Source of the DNA: Cyclina sinensis
Taxonomy: Eukaryota; Mollusca; Bivalvia; Venerida; Veneridae
Assembly: GCA_012932295.1 (NCBI GenBank)
Contig: JAAONU010000006.1
Location: 23,191,929-23,255,928 of the forward strand
DNA: 64,000 nucleotides
Reading direction: 5' to 3'
In this document: positions 37,396-51,200 of the stretch, one piece after another
Numbering within the stretch: the first letter of the stretch is position 1
Layout of the letters: every line of letters starts with the position of its first letter
Notes under the pieces: model-generated
What the model saw: only the letters and a program-made list of their open reading frames with translations
Database searches by the model: none
What the model was told of the DNA's origin: nothing
Program-made: the position numbers and the translations under genes

Positions 37396-38901
37396 TAACG
37401 GAAAAATATAACTGTGCATACTTCAAGGTATAGAATTTTTTTTAATATTAGGAATAGTAACATAAAACTTTGCAAATTAGCCAATCAACATTTTATTTCT
37501 AACAATCAATACAAACACTTCATCATGTAAAACAATTTTTACAGTAACAAGGCGCAGAAGTTGACAGGTATGAAATCTGATTTCACAAGGTCAGTATCGT
37601 GTGTGGCCTCCATTGGCGTTCAAGCAAGCACGGCAGCGACGAGGCATAGAGGCAACTAAGTTGGCGATAACTGCCTGTGGAATGGTGTTCCAGATGTTGA
37701 CCAATGTCTGCGCTAGTTGGTCCAGCGTGAGAGGTTGGTTACGTCTTTGACGGAGGCGTCTCTTCATCTCATCCCAAACGTGCTCAATTGGTGAAAGATC
37801 TGGTGAAACAGCGGGCCAGGGTAAGACACTCACGTTTTGCTGAGCCAGAAACCCGGTAACTACACGTGCTACATGTGGCCGAGCGTTGTCTTGTTGAAAC
37901 GTCATGTTACGCCCTTGACGTTGAAGAAATGGCAGCACGTGGGGTATGACAATCTCATCTCTGTAACGAACACCCGTTAAATTGCCACGGACAATTACAA
38001 GCTGGGTCCTGCCTTGAGATGAGATACCTCCCCAAACCATTATCGACCCACCACCACCAAAACGTTGACGTTGAAAAACACAGGGATCCAAGTAACGTTC
38101 TCCGCGACGCCTGTATACACGAACTCGTCCGTCCGAACTTTCTAAGTGAAACCGCGACTCGTCAGTAAACAGAACATTATTCCAATATGCTCTTGGAAGC
38201 CTTAGATACTGTCTGCACCACTGACGTCGACGTTGTCGATGACGTAAGAGAAGAGTAGGACGTATCGCAGGACGTCGTGGAGTAATGCTGTGCTCTCTTA
38301 ATCGGTTTCTAACAGTTCGTCCACTGATAGGTCTCAAGCCAGGAATTGTTCGTGCTGTTAATGTGGCCGGTTGAAATCGATTCCGTAGGTGTGTAAGCCG
38401 GATATAATTGTCTTGACGGATTGACGTCACACGTGGACGCCCTGGACGTGTTAGATCACGGACGTTGCCACGTTGCTGAAATCGTCACCAAAGTGCTGAT
38501 ATGGTGTTTCGGTGAACACCAAAACGCTGCGCAACCGCATTTTGAGCAATGCCTGCTTGGAGCATACCGACGGCACGTAGGCGATCATTTTCTGAGATGC
38601 GTGGCATTGTCTTCAAAGACTTAAAATCCAAATGAAGGTGTTTTTCTGAACTGCTTGGTAGCTCACTATAATTTGACGGTTAAAATAACTCGAAACAGCA
38701 TGTACGAGGATGTTAACATAAAGAAACACGTAAAAAGCGCGACCGTTACGGGCTATAAATTTTGCACGTGCAACTCGCGAAAAGCAGTATTATTGAAACA
38801 AGATTACCTTGTGAATTACACAAAAGAAATCTGCTAAAATAATTTTATACCTAATAAAAGATATTAAGTATTTTAGTGTGCACAGTTATATTTTTCCGTC
38901 A

Positions 38902-38975
<74 letters not shown>

Positions 38976-41900
38976 ATTATGTCCAATGCTTAGAAATCAT
39001 TTAATAAAACAAGACATGAAATATTAAATTTGTAGATAAATAACTTTAGTGCGTTGTTTATCAAAACTTTTACTGGCATGTAAGACAATGGTATAAATAG
39101 TAGAGCATTGTCTGGATTTCAAGCTTTTCTATACCATGACTTCAAATACGTGAGAAAGACTTTAGATGATGTGTTTCTGAGTATCTTCTTGTTAAAGTTA
39201 CATTGGCTAGGTGTAAATGGAAATAGAAATATGTTCACTGTCTTCGGAAGTTTGTTTAACAATGTGTCCAAGGCTGAAAATCTTATTCGAATGTTTTGAA
39301 TGCCTTTTTTTTATAACAGGGGAAAGTCATTTCGGCTCTACTGTTTTGATTTATTTATTAACAAATGATTCAAAGTTGTTTTTGAAAAAAAAATGAAAAG
39401 AAATCTCAATCGTTATACGGTATTACTATTATTTAAATGATATGGTTGTCTTTGGTGACACACTTTAAAATTTGCTAAACAGTCTAGTTTACTACCATTC
39501 TGTTAAATGAATGTTAGATGCAAATACAAGTAAAACTAAAGTATTATGGTTTGTAGAAAGCGCAGAAGAAACTAAATAAACAGAAATATCAAACCTTATA
39601 GATATAAACTTACTATTGCTTTAACTACCTTGATACTGATTTATTTACACCTAGAAACTTTTATTAGTATCTCGGCGGCATAGAGCTTAAAGCATTTATT
39701 GCACTGGCGGCTAAAGACAAACTCTACAAACTATATAGACTATGTGTCAATTAATTCATGGCACTGTTAGATCGATATTTAATTAGTTTTGCCAAGTATA
39801 TGGCTAATACAATTCAAAAGTGCAAGAGAGAGTTCATGGCACTGTTAGATCGATATTTAATTAGTTTTGCCAAGTATATGGCTAATACAATTCAAAAGTG
39901 CAAGAGAGAGTTCATACTAAAGTCTGCAAACAGAATTTACATGTTAAAAATCAGCAATTTCAGCAATATAGTAGACAGTCTCCTTAAAAATGATATACAC
40001 AGTGTACAAGAATGATACATTTCTGGTGTTACTTTCTAAATTCTAAGAATATTGTTGTTAGTACTTTTATGTTGATTGTATAAGAAAAACTTTTCAGTTA
40101 AGTTGACGCTGAGAAGAAAGGTTCATGTTTCCTTATCGAGAATATGGCTGGCGTCTCACAAAATTGTACTGAAAGCGATGGATATTTCCAGCACGCAACA
40201 GAACGACATATCTGTTACTGTACAGTCTGTAACAAAAGATGTCTAGTGGACGAGTATTATTTTGTATTGCCTTATGAAGTACATACGAAAAAAAAAACGT
40301 TCATCATCCATATCATTACAGAAACCTGTGTTTATATTTACCAAATAGTTTAAATAAGAAAATAAAACTACACTAAATAATCTTGGAAGGTGTGTACATA
40401 AGGTGTCAGTACTAAGAAATACACTATTGAAATTCTAGTAACGGCTATATATAGAACTTTGTACATATTTGTGTTTTTTATATGTATCGAATGTGCATAT
40501 ATATATTTATATAGAAACAAGAATCATACAAATTGTTTTCTTCACTATTTAGTGCCCTATATACATGATATGTATTCGCGTTTAAGATACGTTTATTACA
40601 CTAAGAATCACTGTATTGTTTCATCAAAAGCTATCAAGTGTTCCCTTGAACATTTAGTTAGTACATTTTTAAGAACCCGGCATATACTGACACATTTGAA
40701 AGATAAAGACACTGTCAGTACATTAGTATTAATAAAAAATATGGTAGTTTGTGTTGAGAAAATGCTTTGAAATTTGAAATTTATCATGAAGAAAAATAAC
40801 CCTATTTGTCTGAAACAATATTCCAAGAATTTTTTTAAAGTGTGCTACACCGCTGCAGATTTATTTTAATCATATATACAGGAGGATTTACTATAAAGCA
40901 CTATCTGATACTGGCCTTGGACATTTGTTTTTCTTTTTCACTCCGTTTTTTTTCTCCTTCATTTGTTTCCATTCATAGACATGTCTAGCTAACAGGTTAT
41001 GTAAAGAAACATAACTGCATCTTAATTGAAATAGACGTTTGCCAGAGTTCGTCCCCTTCAAAAGCAATTTCTCGCGTTTCTGTTTTCCTTGTCATTTTGT
41101 TGGCTTTATAAGCATATCCGGTATCCCACTGACATATTAAAAATACTTTCTTTAGGGAATCACCTTTACTACACTGATTTTACACCGGATGATTACGTGT
41201 GTGACTTCTGAAAGAAATGGTTTGATAACTAACGCTACCCTCAGAAATTGTAATTTTTGCACCGTGCTGATTATCTAATGTTTTGTTTACATAATATATT
41301 TTGTTATCTTATTCATTAAGTTTAAATGTGGGTTTTAAACCTGTTTATTCACATTTTAGGCTGTCGCCTCGGGTGTTATTGTTTTTTCGGGTTGTCAATA
41401 TCCTCTATAACCCTCGATGATGTGTGTTATTTATATAATATTAAGCCAAACAAGAATCTCTAAAAGTATGTTATTCTAAACGGCGTTACTAACTTAGCTA
41501 TCAATTTAGATAAGAGGTGGGTTTTAAATAAGATTTGCTAAGAGAATGGAGTCTTATGATGATATTTGTAAAGGAAACAACCCTACATGCTCCATGTGTG
41601 TAACTCTCAGCTTTACTGTTCCTGCTTTTAATATGGACAGAGGACAGACAGTGCAACATTACAAAGTCAATTCAAAATACTGTGATCAGTTTAATAATAT
41701 CTTGAACATGTGATCAAATAACTACTTACAGTGATGAGCAATGTTTATTTTAACCATAAATCGAAACAAACTTGCAAGTTTAGATATCAAACACATTGCA
41801 ATTTTGAGACATACAATAACCATGCCCGAGATCAATACTACACTTTCAAACTGATAAAATATTTCGCTAAGTCTGATGGAAGTTCTATAAAGGGTTCAAC

Positions 41901-44900
41901 ATGTCACTGAATTTCAGAGTAAATGTCATTTATAAATAAAACACAATATCCTTCTGATAATATATATTATACTATCAAAGCAGCTCTTTCACAGATGTTT
42001 TTTTTTAACTAAAAACTTGATTTTAACTATCTGACATTTGTGAGTTATCTTTTTCAATACCTGTCTGCAGACGTTTTGTAACCCAGTGTAACATTTCATG
42101 ATTAAAAAAAGATAATATGGATAGGCTGCGTTACGAACGGTAAAAAACCTATGTTTAGAATTTCTCTGTCCGTGTGCGGTCACATGACTGATCACATTCA
42201 CTCCTTACGCATGCACTCACATCATATCCGATTTTGAATATAGGACAAAAAATCACAGGCATTCGTTTAATGGAGAAATGACCCGAACCAATATCTATAA
42301 CCAAGAGTTATCGATTTATTTTTTAGAAAAAAAAGTTTAACAATCAGAGACAATAAGTGTTACATTGCATTTGTCCGCTTAAATTAGAGAAATTCTGTTT
42401 AAAGTAAACAGAACTTTCGTACCTTTTGTTGGTTATATAGTAACCAAGAAATGAATGCTTGTGCCGAAAATGATGAAAACTCCGTGTTGCGGAATGTGTC
42501 ACGTGGTACAGCATGCACCTACTTCGGGGATAACATATTCTATTTTTAGCCGGAATCCCCCAAGTGAGCATATGAAAAATATATTTCGTAAAAATAACGA
42601 AAGTAGATTGTTTTGGTCACACGATAACCCATCGTCACATGGGTTATAGTGGTGGCAGTGGTTAATGTAGCAAAGCGTGACGTAACCGGCGCGAGGAGTT
42701 TGAGCTTTAATACGTCTGGATATATTTGCACGCTTTATCTTCAATATACAGAGTCGAAGAACAAAGTAAGATGTTGTTCAATATGGTATAACAAAACAAG
42801 TTACTATTCAAATGTTCTAGCACACAGCATTTACTTGATATTAATAATGATATTCTAACTTTAAAATATTTCAACAGAAAGCGTCACAAAGTGTTATAGG
42901 CAAACAATTTAACAAATATGGTTCACATATAATGCTATTGATTATACGTTCGCAATTTTTATTTATTTTCATTTGTTTCACTTCAAGCGTTCCAAGTACT
43001 ACCATTTGTCTTTCAGCTCAATTAATTAAGTTATCAATCATTATCATTAACAATGCCTGCAAGAACCATAATGCTGTTCAATAAGAGATTTTAGAATAAG
43101 TGGATAATCGTAAAGCGTGGGTCTTAAAAATACAAAGCATGAGGCAGAAAGTCGCATAAATAGAATTAGTGCTACCTCTAAGACAGGCCCCATAACAGTA
43201 AATTTCCAACTTTCGTTATTTAATTTATCAGCTATTGATTACCAAGTTAGTTACATACACTCTATACAATACTATCTATAATACCTAATTAAGTTCTTAC
43301 TGATTGCTCAATCTACAATGTAAACGTAGTTCATTCGACTTGTCGAAACTGTGAACTGCGAACCGTAATGGTCCCAGTAAAATACCTGCTGTATGCAGTG
43401 AATATAACTTTATTCATATCACGTTTTATTTTAGTTTCTATCTCAAAAACAATTCTACAGTAAAAAGTTTATTCTATTATCGTTTAAAGCGGAAATCACA
43501 TTTTCTACTGAATATATATCACGACAACTATACATTGTTTTGTTCTGCATGTCGTTTTATATCAATTTCGGAAAACACCAAATAGATGTAGCTAGTATTT
43601 AGGTAAAACTTCTGCTGCACCTCCGACATATCAGCGAAAACGCACTAATATTTCATATTGAACTTCTGGCATTCATACTTCTGCATTTACTAGCAGTCTG
43701 CATATATTTACAAACGTGAAAGTCTTACAACGCAGAGAGGGATCCGAAATCCGATCTTAACGCATTGAAGACCAACACTCTAACTACTGAGCCAAAGAAT
43801 CGATTCACGCCTCGGTTATCAGAGGTTGTATTTATACAATAATAGGAAGGTTTGCACTAGACCGTAACAATATAAACATAGCAGTGTAACCCTATATTTG
43901 AATAAATGTCTTTATGAAGAGTACTGTTTTATTTTTCGGCACAAAACAACTCGAGATAAGTTATAATAAAGAATGTTACTTCATTGTGTGTATATCTATA
44001 TATCAGTCTGCATATTCTTACAAACGTGAAAGTCTATGTATACTTACTCTGTAAAATGCACTGCCTTTTCTCTATAGCGCTTAAATTCTTCAGGTGTTAC
44101 ATTGTCACTGTCGGTCAAAAAATTCATACTAAGGTTCTTCATCTGAAATTCATTCAAATGTAAGATCACAAAGATTTGTTTTTCAATTTAACTTAAAAAA
44201 TATGTTATTAAAAAGCATGCGATAGTTTATGAATTATTCTGTGTCCTACTAATATTGACAATGACACTGTTTGATCGACGTTCCAAGGATGATTTCAATC
44301 TATTATATCTATATATGTTGGAGTGATCGTTTTAGTGACCATTTAACAATAAAAAACATATTCTTTAAATCTGGATAGATCTGGAGGACTGATGTCAGCC
44401 TATGTTTTTACCTTGTTACGGTTCGTACCCGTAACATAATGACTTGTTAGCGAACAATTATGTGAAACTGTTAGAAAAAACAATCCATTAACTATATGAA
44501 GTATACACACATACTAACTTATAATGAACAAAATATCTGAATTCTTCTATATGCAAAGAATGCACTCACGATATTCCTCTCTAAGTCTGCCAGATCCGTA
44601 TTGATCCCGACGTCATTGATGCCAACAACCACTCCCTTCCCTGTGATTCCCATTGACCACACCTCGGACACGTTGAACCCATAATAATTACTGCATACGA
44701 GATTTGGCTGTAAGACAGGTGTACAAATACTAAAGCTACAAACATACAATAAGTTAAGCTCTATTTTTTGGTGAATTACACAAGGAAACTAGACTGTCAC
44801 AACATACTACAAAAAATCTTCTTACAAAAGTGCAGGACGTGCACATCGCAATGGTTGCACGTACAATATTTTCTTTTATTTTATTCTCTTGCGTATTTTT

Positions 44901-46652
44901 TCTTAGATCAAGGTAAATGCCATAATTTCATAAATAGGGAAAGAAAAGCGTAATTGTAAATTATTGTTATTGTAAATTAAATAAAATGTGTAAATTCTTA
45001 TAGTCAGAAAGTGCAACTCAATACCTCCTCGGATATTATACATCAATTTTTCTTCATAAGCTACACATTTGATTTGTCCAATTGGTATGTTAAAACTTTA
45101 AGAAGATAGCTACGCCGAAAAAAATATTTCCTAAAATGTGTCCGTTAAGTCCATTGAAAAAGTCTATATTCTATGATCGACTTATATAAAAGGCATGTAT
45201 GTTACTTAGTCTTATAAGTAAGAAGTGTTTAAAAACACTACATTCACAATACCTGTAGGTGAACTTTCCGCCCAAAGTATTTTATCTTATTATCGATTTA
45301 TTGTACTATCTTAAAAAGAATTTTCATGAAGTGTTTTCTAGGTATCGTCTTAAACGACAGACCTCTTGCAATTGAAATATGGACGAAACAATACTTTGAT
45401 GGTGTTGAAATCAAAGAGTCTGTTATCAGATAGTGTATGAAATTTGACTTAATTTTGTAAAAGCAGACAATTATAAGAATCAGTTGGGTTTATCATTTTC
45501 TCGTTGAGTTCTAATTTCAAATATACATTTTATAGATGTTTTGATTTTATTGACGATCATGGTAATGTAATTCACTGTCCCCATCTTACTATATCCCACA
45601 GTTATTACATTTTATATCTACTAGCAGATGTAATGTCGTGTTGTAACTTGTACATGCAACCTGACAAGAAATAAACGTGTGTTTAGTTGAGTTGAGTCTA
45701 AACCACTCAATTAATATTTGACTTTCATTCTGCAATACATTAATTAGTTCATTAAAGTTTGGAGAATTAATAATATATCAAACATAAGATTATTGTATAT
45801 ATTATCAAGGTGACCAATATACTGACATTGTACACATAATTAGGCGAGCTGGTAAGGTCTTCAGAACTATTGGTATATCCGTCTTCAGGTTTCAGAGTGT
45901 CGTTGTACACCCTGACCGGTTCACATTCAACAATCTAAAACATGGAATGCATGTTTGTTCATGTATTTGCATGTTACAACAACCTTTTACATTGTATATT
46001 TAAATGTAATATATCGAAGCCAATACGAATTTTATAATCCGTTGTTGCTGTATGTAAACAGTGCGGCAATATAGTACTGTGTACATGAAACAGACTAAAT
46101 CATCCTTACAGCACTAGGCCATTTTTTCAGAATCTTCCTTAAATGTGACAATAAAATACACGTGGCCCTTTTAGTCCGTGCCTGAACCAATAATGACTTG
46201 CTCAAACAAAGATAATAATAAGCCCAAAATAAAGGCATAAAATAAATGAGGTATAACTGTACAAAAGCATAATATGTACAATTTAGTTAACCTTTGCTAT
46301 TTTATATTTTACGCTTGAAAGTGTTAAGGCAGCCACATTTCTACATGGAATGAAATTATGAACAACTCTGGTAGAGCTTCATGCACGGAAGGATGCCACA
46401 AAAAGCTCAGCATGTCGTGTCCATGTTGTACATAGATGAGCTCATGCAATAAGAGCTATCTCAAAATGCCAATAATTCGTTGTCTATAAAATTGTATGGT
46501 ATTTCAACAAACTGATAGATTACCAACTTCCGAAACATATATTTCATTTCATAAAAAACGGCGGATGGTTTTCCATTTCCATCATACTCGAACACAAGCG
46601 TAGATGGTGTTATCTGCAAGAAGAAACATACATAATTATTATTATAAAGTTA

Positions 46653-46702
<50 letters not shown>

Positions 46703-48208
46703 TAACGGAAAAATATAACTGTGCATACTTCAAGGTATAGAATTTTTTTTAATATTAGGAATAGTAACATAAAACTTTGCAAATTAGCCAATCAACATTT
46801 TATTTCTAACAATCAATACAAACACTTCATCATGTAAAACAATTTTTACAGTAACAAGGCGCAGAAGTTGACAGGTATGAAATCTGATTTCACAAGGTCA
46901 GTATCGTGTGTGGCCTCCATTGGCGTTCAAGCAAGCACGGCAGCGACGAGGCATAGAGGCAACTAAGTTGGCGATAACTGCCTGTGGAATGGTGTTCCAG
47001 ATGTTGACCAATGTCTGCGCTAGTTGGTCCAGCGTGAGAGGTTGGTTACGTCTTTGACGGAGGCGTCTCTTCATCTCATCCCAAACGTGCTCAATTGGTG
47101 AAAGATCTGGTGAAACAGCGGGCCAGGGTAAGACACTCACGTTTTGCTGAGCCAGAAACCCGGTAACTACACGTGCTACATGTGGCCGAGCGTTGTCTTG
47201 TTGAAACGTCATGTTACGCCCTTGACGTTGAAGAAATGGCAGCACGTGGGGTATGACAATCTCATCTCTGTAACGAACACCCGTTAAATTGCCACGGACA
47301 ATTACAAGCTGGGTCCTGCCTTGAGATGAGATACCTCCCCAAACCATTATCGACCCACCACCACCAAAACGTTGACGTTGAAAAACACAGGGATCCAAGT
47401 AACGTTCTCCGCGACGCCTGTATACACGAACTCGTCCGTCCGAACTTTCTAAGTGAAACCGCGACTCGTCAGTAAACAGAACATTATTCCAATATGCTCT
47501 TGGAAGCCTTAGATACTGTCTGCACCACTGACGTCGACGTTGTCGATGACGTAAGAGAAGAGTAGGACGTATCGCAGGACGTCGTGGAGTAATGCTGTGC
47601 TCTCTTAATCGGTTTCTAACAGTTCGTCCACTGATAGGTCTCAAGCCAGGAATTGTTCGTGCTGTTAATGTGGCCGGTTGAAATCGATTCCGTAGGTGTG
47701 TAAGCCGGATATAATTGTCTTGACGGATTGACGTCACACGTGGACGCCCTGGACGTGTTAGATCACGGACGTTGCCACGTTGCTGAAATCGTCACCAAAG
47801 TGCTGATATGGTGTTTCGGTGAACACCAAAACGCTGCGCAACCGCATTTTGAGCAATGCCTGCTTGGAGCATACCGACGGCACGTAGGCGATCATTTTCT
47901 GAGATGCGTGGCATTGTCTTCAAAGACTTAAAATCCAAATGAAGGTGTTTTTCTGAACTGCTTGGTAGCTCACTATAATTTGACGGTTAAAATAACTCGA
48001 AACAGCATGTACGAGGATGTTAACATAAAGAAACACGTAAAAAGCGCGACCGTTACGGGCTATAAATTTTGCACGTGCAACTCGCGAAAAGCAGTATTAT
48101 TGAAACAAGATTACCTTGTGAATTACACAAAAGAAATCTGCTAAAATAATTTTATACCTAATAAAAGATATTAAGTATTTTAGTGTGCACAGTTATATTT
48201 TTCCGTCA

Positions 48209-48264
<56 letters not shown>

Positions 48265-51200
48265 ATTATGTCCAATGCTTAGAAATCATTTAATAAAACA
48301 AGACATGAAATATTAAATTTGTAGATAAATAACTTTAGTGCGTTGTTTATCAAAACTTTTACTGGCATGTAAGACAATGGTATAAATAGTAGAGCATTGT
48401 CTGGATTTCAAGCTTTTCTATACCATGACTTCAAATACGTGAGAAAGACTTTAGATGATGTGTTTCTGAGTATCTTCTTGTTAAAGTTACATTGGCTAGG
48501 TGTAAATGGAAATAGAAATATGTTCACTGTCTTCGGAAGTTTGTTTAACAATGTGTCCAAGGCTGAAAATCTTATTCGAATGTTTTGAATGCCTTTTTTT
48601 TATAACAGGGGAAAGTCATTTCGGCTCTACTGTTTTGATTTATTTATTAACAAATGATTCAAAGTTGTTTTTGAAAAAAAAATGAAAAGAAATCTCAATC
48701 GTTATACGGTATTACTATTATTTAAATGATATGGTTGTCTTTGGTGACACACTTTAAAATTTGCTAAACAGTCTAGTTTACTACCATTCTGTTAAATGAA
48801 TGTTAGATGCAAATACAAGTAAAACTAAAGTATTATGGTTTGTAGAAAGCGCAGAAGAAACTAAATAAACAGAAATATCAAACCTTATAGATATAAACTT
48901 ACTATTGCTTTAACTACCTTGATACTGATTTATTTACACCTAGAAACTTTTATTAGTATCTCGGCGGCATAGAGCTTAAAGCATTTATTGCACTGGCGGC
49001 TAAAGACAAACTCTACAAACTATATAGACTATGTGTCAATTAATTCATGGCACTGTTAGATCGATATTTAATTAGTTTTGCCAAGTATATGGCTAATACA
49101 ATTCAAAAGTGCAAGAGAGAGTTCATGGCACTGTTAGATCGATATTTAATTAGTTTTGCCAAGTATATGGCTAATACAATTCAAAAGTGCAAGAGAGAGT
49201 TCATACTAAAGTCTGCAAACAGAATTTACATGTTAAAAATCAGCAATTTCAGCAATATAGTAGACAGTCTCCTTAAAAATGATATACACAGTGTACAAGA
49301 ATGATACATTTCTGGTGTTACTTTCTAAATTCTAAGAATATTGTTGTTAGTACTTTTATGTTGATTGTATAAGAAAAACTTTTCAGTTAAGTTGACGCTG
49401 AGAAGAAAGGTTCATGTTTCCTTATCGAGAATATGGCTGGCGTCTCACAAAATTGTACTGAAAGCGATGGATATTTCCAGCACGCAACAGAACGACATAT
49501 CTGTTACTGTACAGTCTGTAACAAAAGATGTCTAGTGGACGAGTATTATTTTGTATTGCCTTATGAAGTACATACGAAAAAAAAAACGTTCATCATCCAT
49601 ATCATTACAGAAACCTGTGTTTATATTTACCAAATAGTTTAAATAAGAAAATAAAACTACACTAAATAATCTTGGAAGGTGTGTACATAAGGTGTCAGTA
49701 CTAAGAAATACACTATTGAAATTCTAGTAACGGCTATATATAGAACTTTGTACATATTTGTGTTTTTTATATGTATCGAATGTGCATATATATATTTATA
49801 TAGAAACAAGAATCATACAAATTGTTTTCTTCACTATTTAGTGCCCTATATACATGATATGTATTCGCGTTTAAGATACGTTTATTACACTAAGAATCAC
49901 TGTATTGTTTCATCAAAAGCTATCAAGTGTTCCCTTGAACATTTAGTTAGTACATTTTTAAGAACCCGGCATATACTGACACATTTGAAAGATAAAGACA
50001 CTGTCAGTACATTAGTATTAATAAAAAATATGGTAGTTTGTGTTGAGAAAATGCTTTGAAATTTGAAATTTATCATGAAGAAAAATAACCCTATTTGTCT
50101 GAAACAATATTCCAAGAATTTTTTTAAAGTGTGCTACACCGCTGCAGATTTATTTTAATCATATATACAGGAGGATTTACTATAAAGCACTATCTGATAC
50201 TGGCCTTGGACATTTGTTTTTCTTTTTCACTCCGTTTTTTTTCTCCTTCATTTGTTTCCATTCATAGACATGTCTAGCTAACAGGTTATGTAAAGAAACA
50301 TAACTGCATCTTAATTGAAATAGACGTTTGCCAGAGTTCGTCCCCTTCAAAAGCAATTTCTCGCGTTTCTGTTTTCCTTGTCATTTTGTTGGCTTTATAA
50401 GCATATCCGGTATCCCACTGACATATTAAAAATACTTTCTTTAGGGAATCACCTTTACTACACTGATTTTACACCGGATGATTACGTGTGTGACTTCTGA
50501 AAGAAATGGTTTGATAACTAACGCTACCCTCAGAAATTGTAATTTTTGCACCGTGCTGATTATCTAATGTTTTGTTTACATAATATATTTTGTTATCTTA
50601 TTCATTAAGTTTAAATGTGGGTTTTAAACCTGTTTATTCACATTTTAGGCTGTCGCCTCGGGTGTTATTGTTTTTTCGGGTTGTCAATATCCTCTATAAC
50701 CCTCGATGATGTGTGTTATTTATATAATATTAAGCCAAACAAGAATCTCTAAAAGTATGTTATTCTAAACGGCGTTACTAACTTAGCTATCAATTTAGAT
50801 AAGAGGTGGGTTTTAAATAAGATTTGCTAAGAGAATGGAGTCTTATGATGATATATGTAAAGGAAACGACCCTACATGCTCCATGTGTGTAACTCTCAGC
50901 TTCACTGTTCCTGCTTTTAATATGGACAGAGGACAGACAGTGCAACATTACAAAGTCAATTCAAAATACTGTGATCAGTTTAATAATATCTTGAACATGT
51001 GATCAAATAACTACTTACAGTGATGAGCAATGTTTATTTTAACCATAAATCGAAACAAACTTGCAAGTTTAGATATCAAACACATTGCAATTTTGAGACA
51101 TACAATAACCATGCCCGAGATCAATACTACACTTTCAAACTGATAAAATATTTCGCTAAGTCTGATGGAAGTTCTATAAAGGGTTCAACATGTCACTGAA

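Larger units (their letters stand above)
33266..42580. repeat. 9.3-kb tandem duplication, copy A
   Basis: Base-for-base match to 42,575-51,869 at an offset of 9,309, falling to 9,307 after the left (TA)n tract and 9,289 after the right one. The whole length difference therefore lies in two AT microsatellites. I saw only about seven substitutions, mostly near 41,560-41,610 and 42,260-42,320. It contains exons 5, 4, 3, 2 of the convertase-like gene, a Tc1-like element, a tRNA-like insertion and a decayed LINE. Confidence 0.95.

Noticed and set aside
38421..38624. Plus-strand 67-codon frame (also at 47,728 and 53,072)
   Set aside because: Opposite-strand shadow of the transposase DNA-binding region.
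42499..42744. Small proteins shared by 33,222-33,435 and 42,499-42,744
   Set aside because: They translate the arm of the foldback element and differ only because of the duplication junction.
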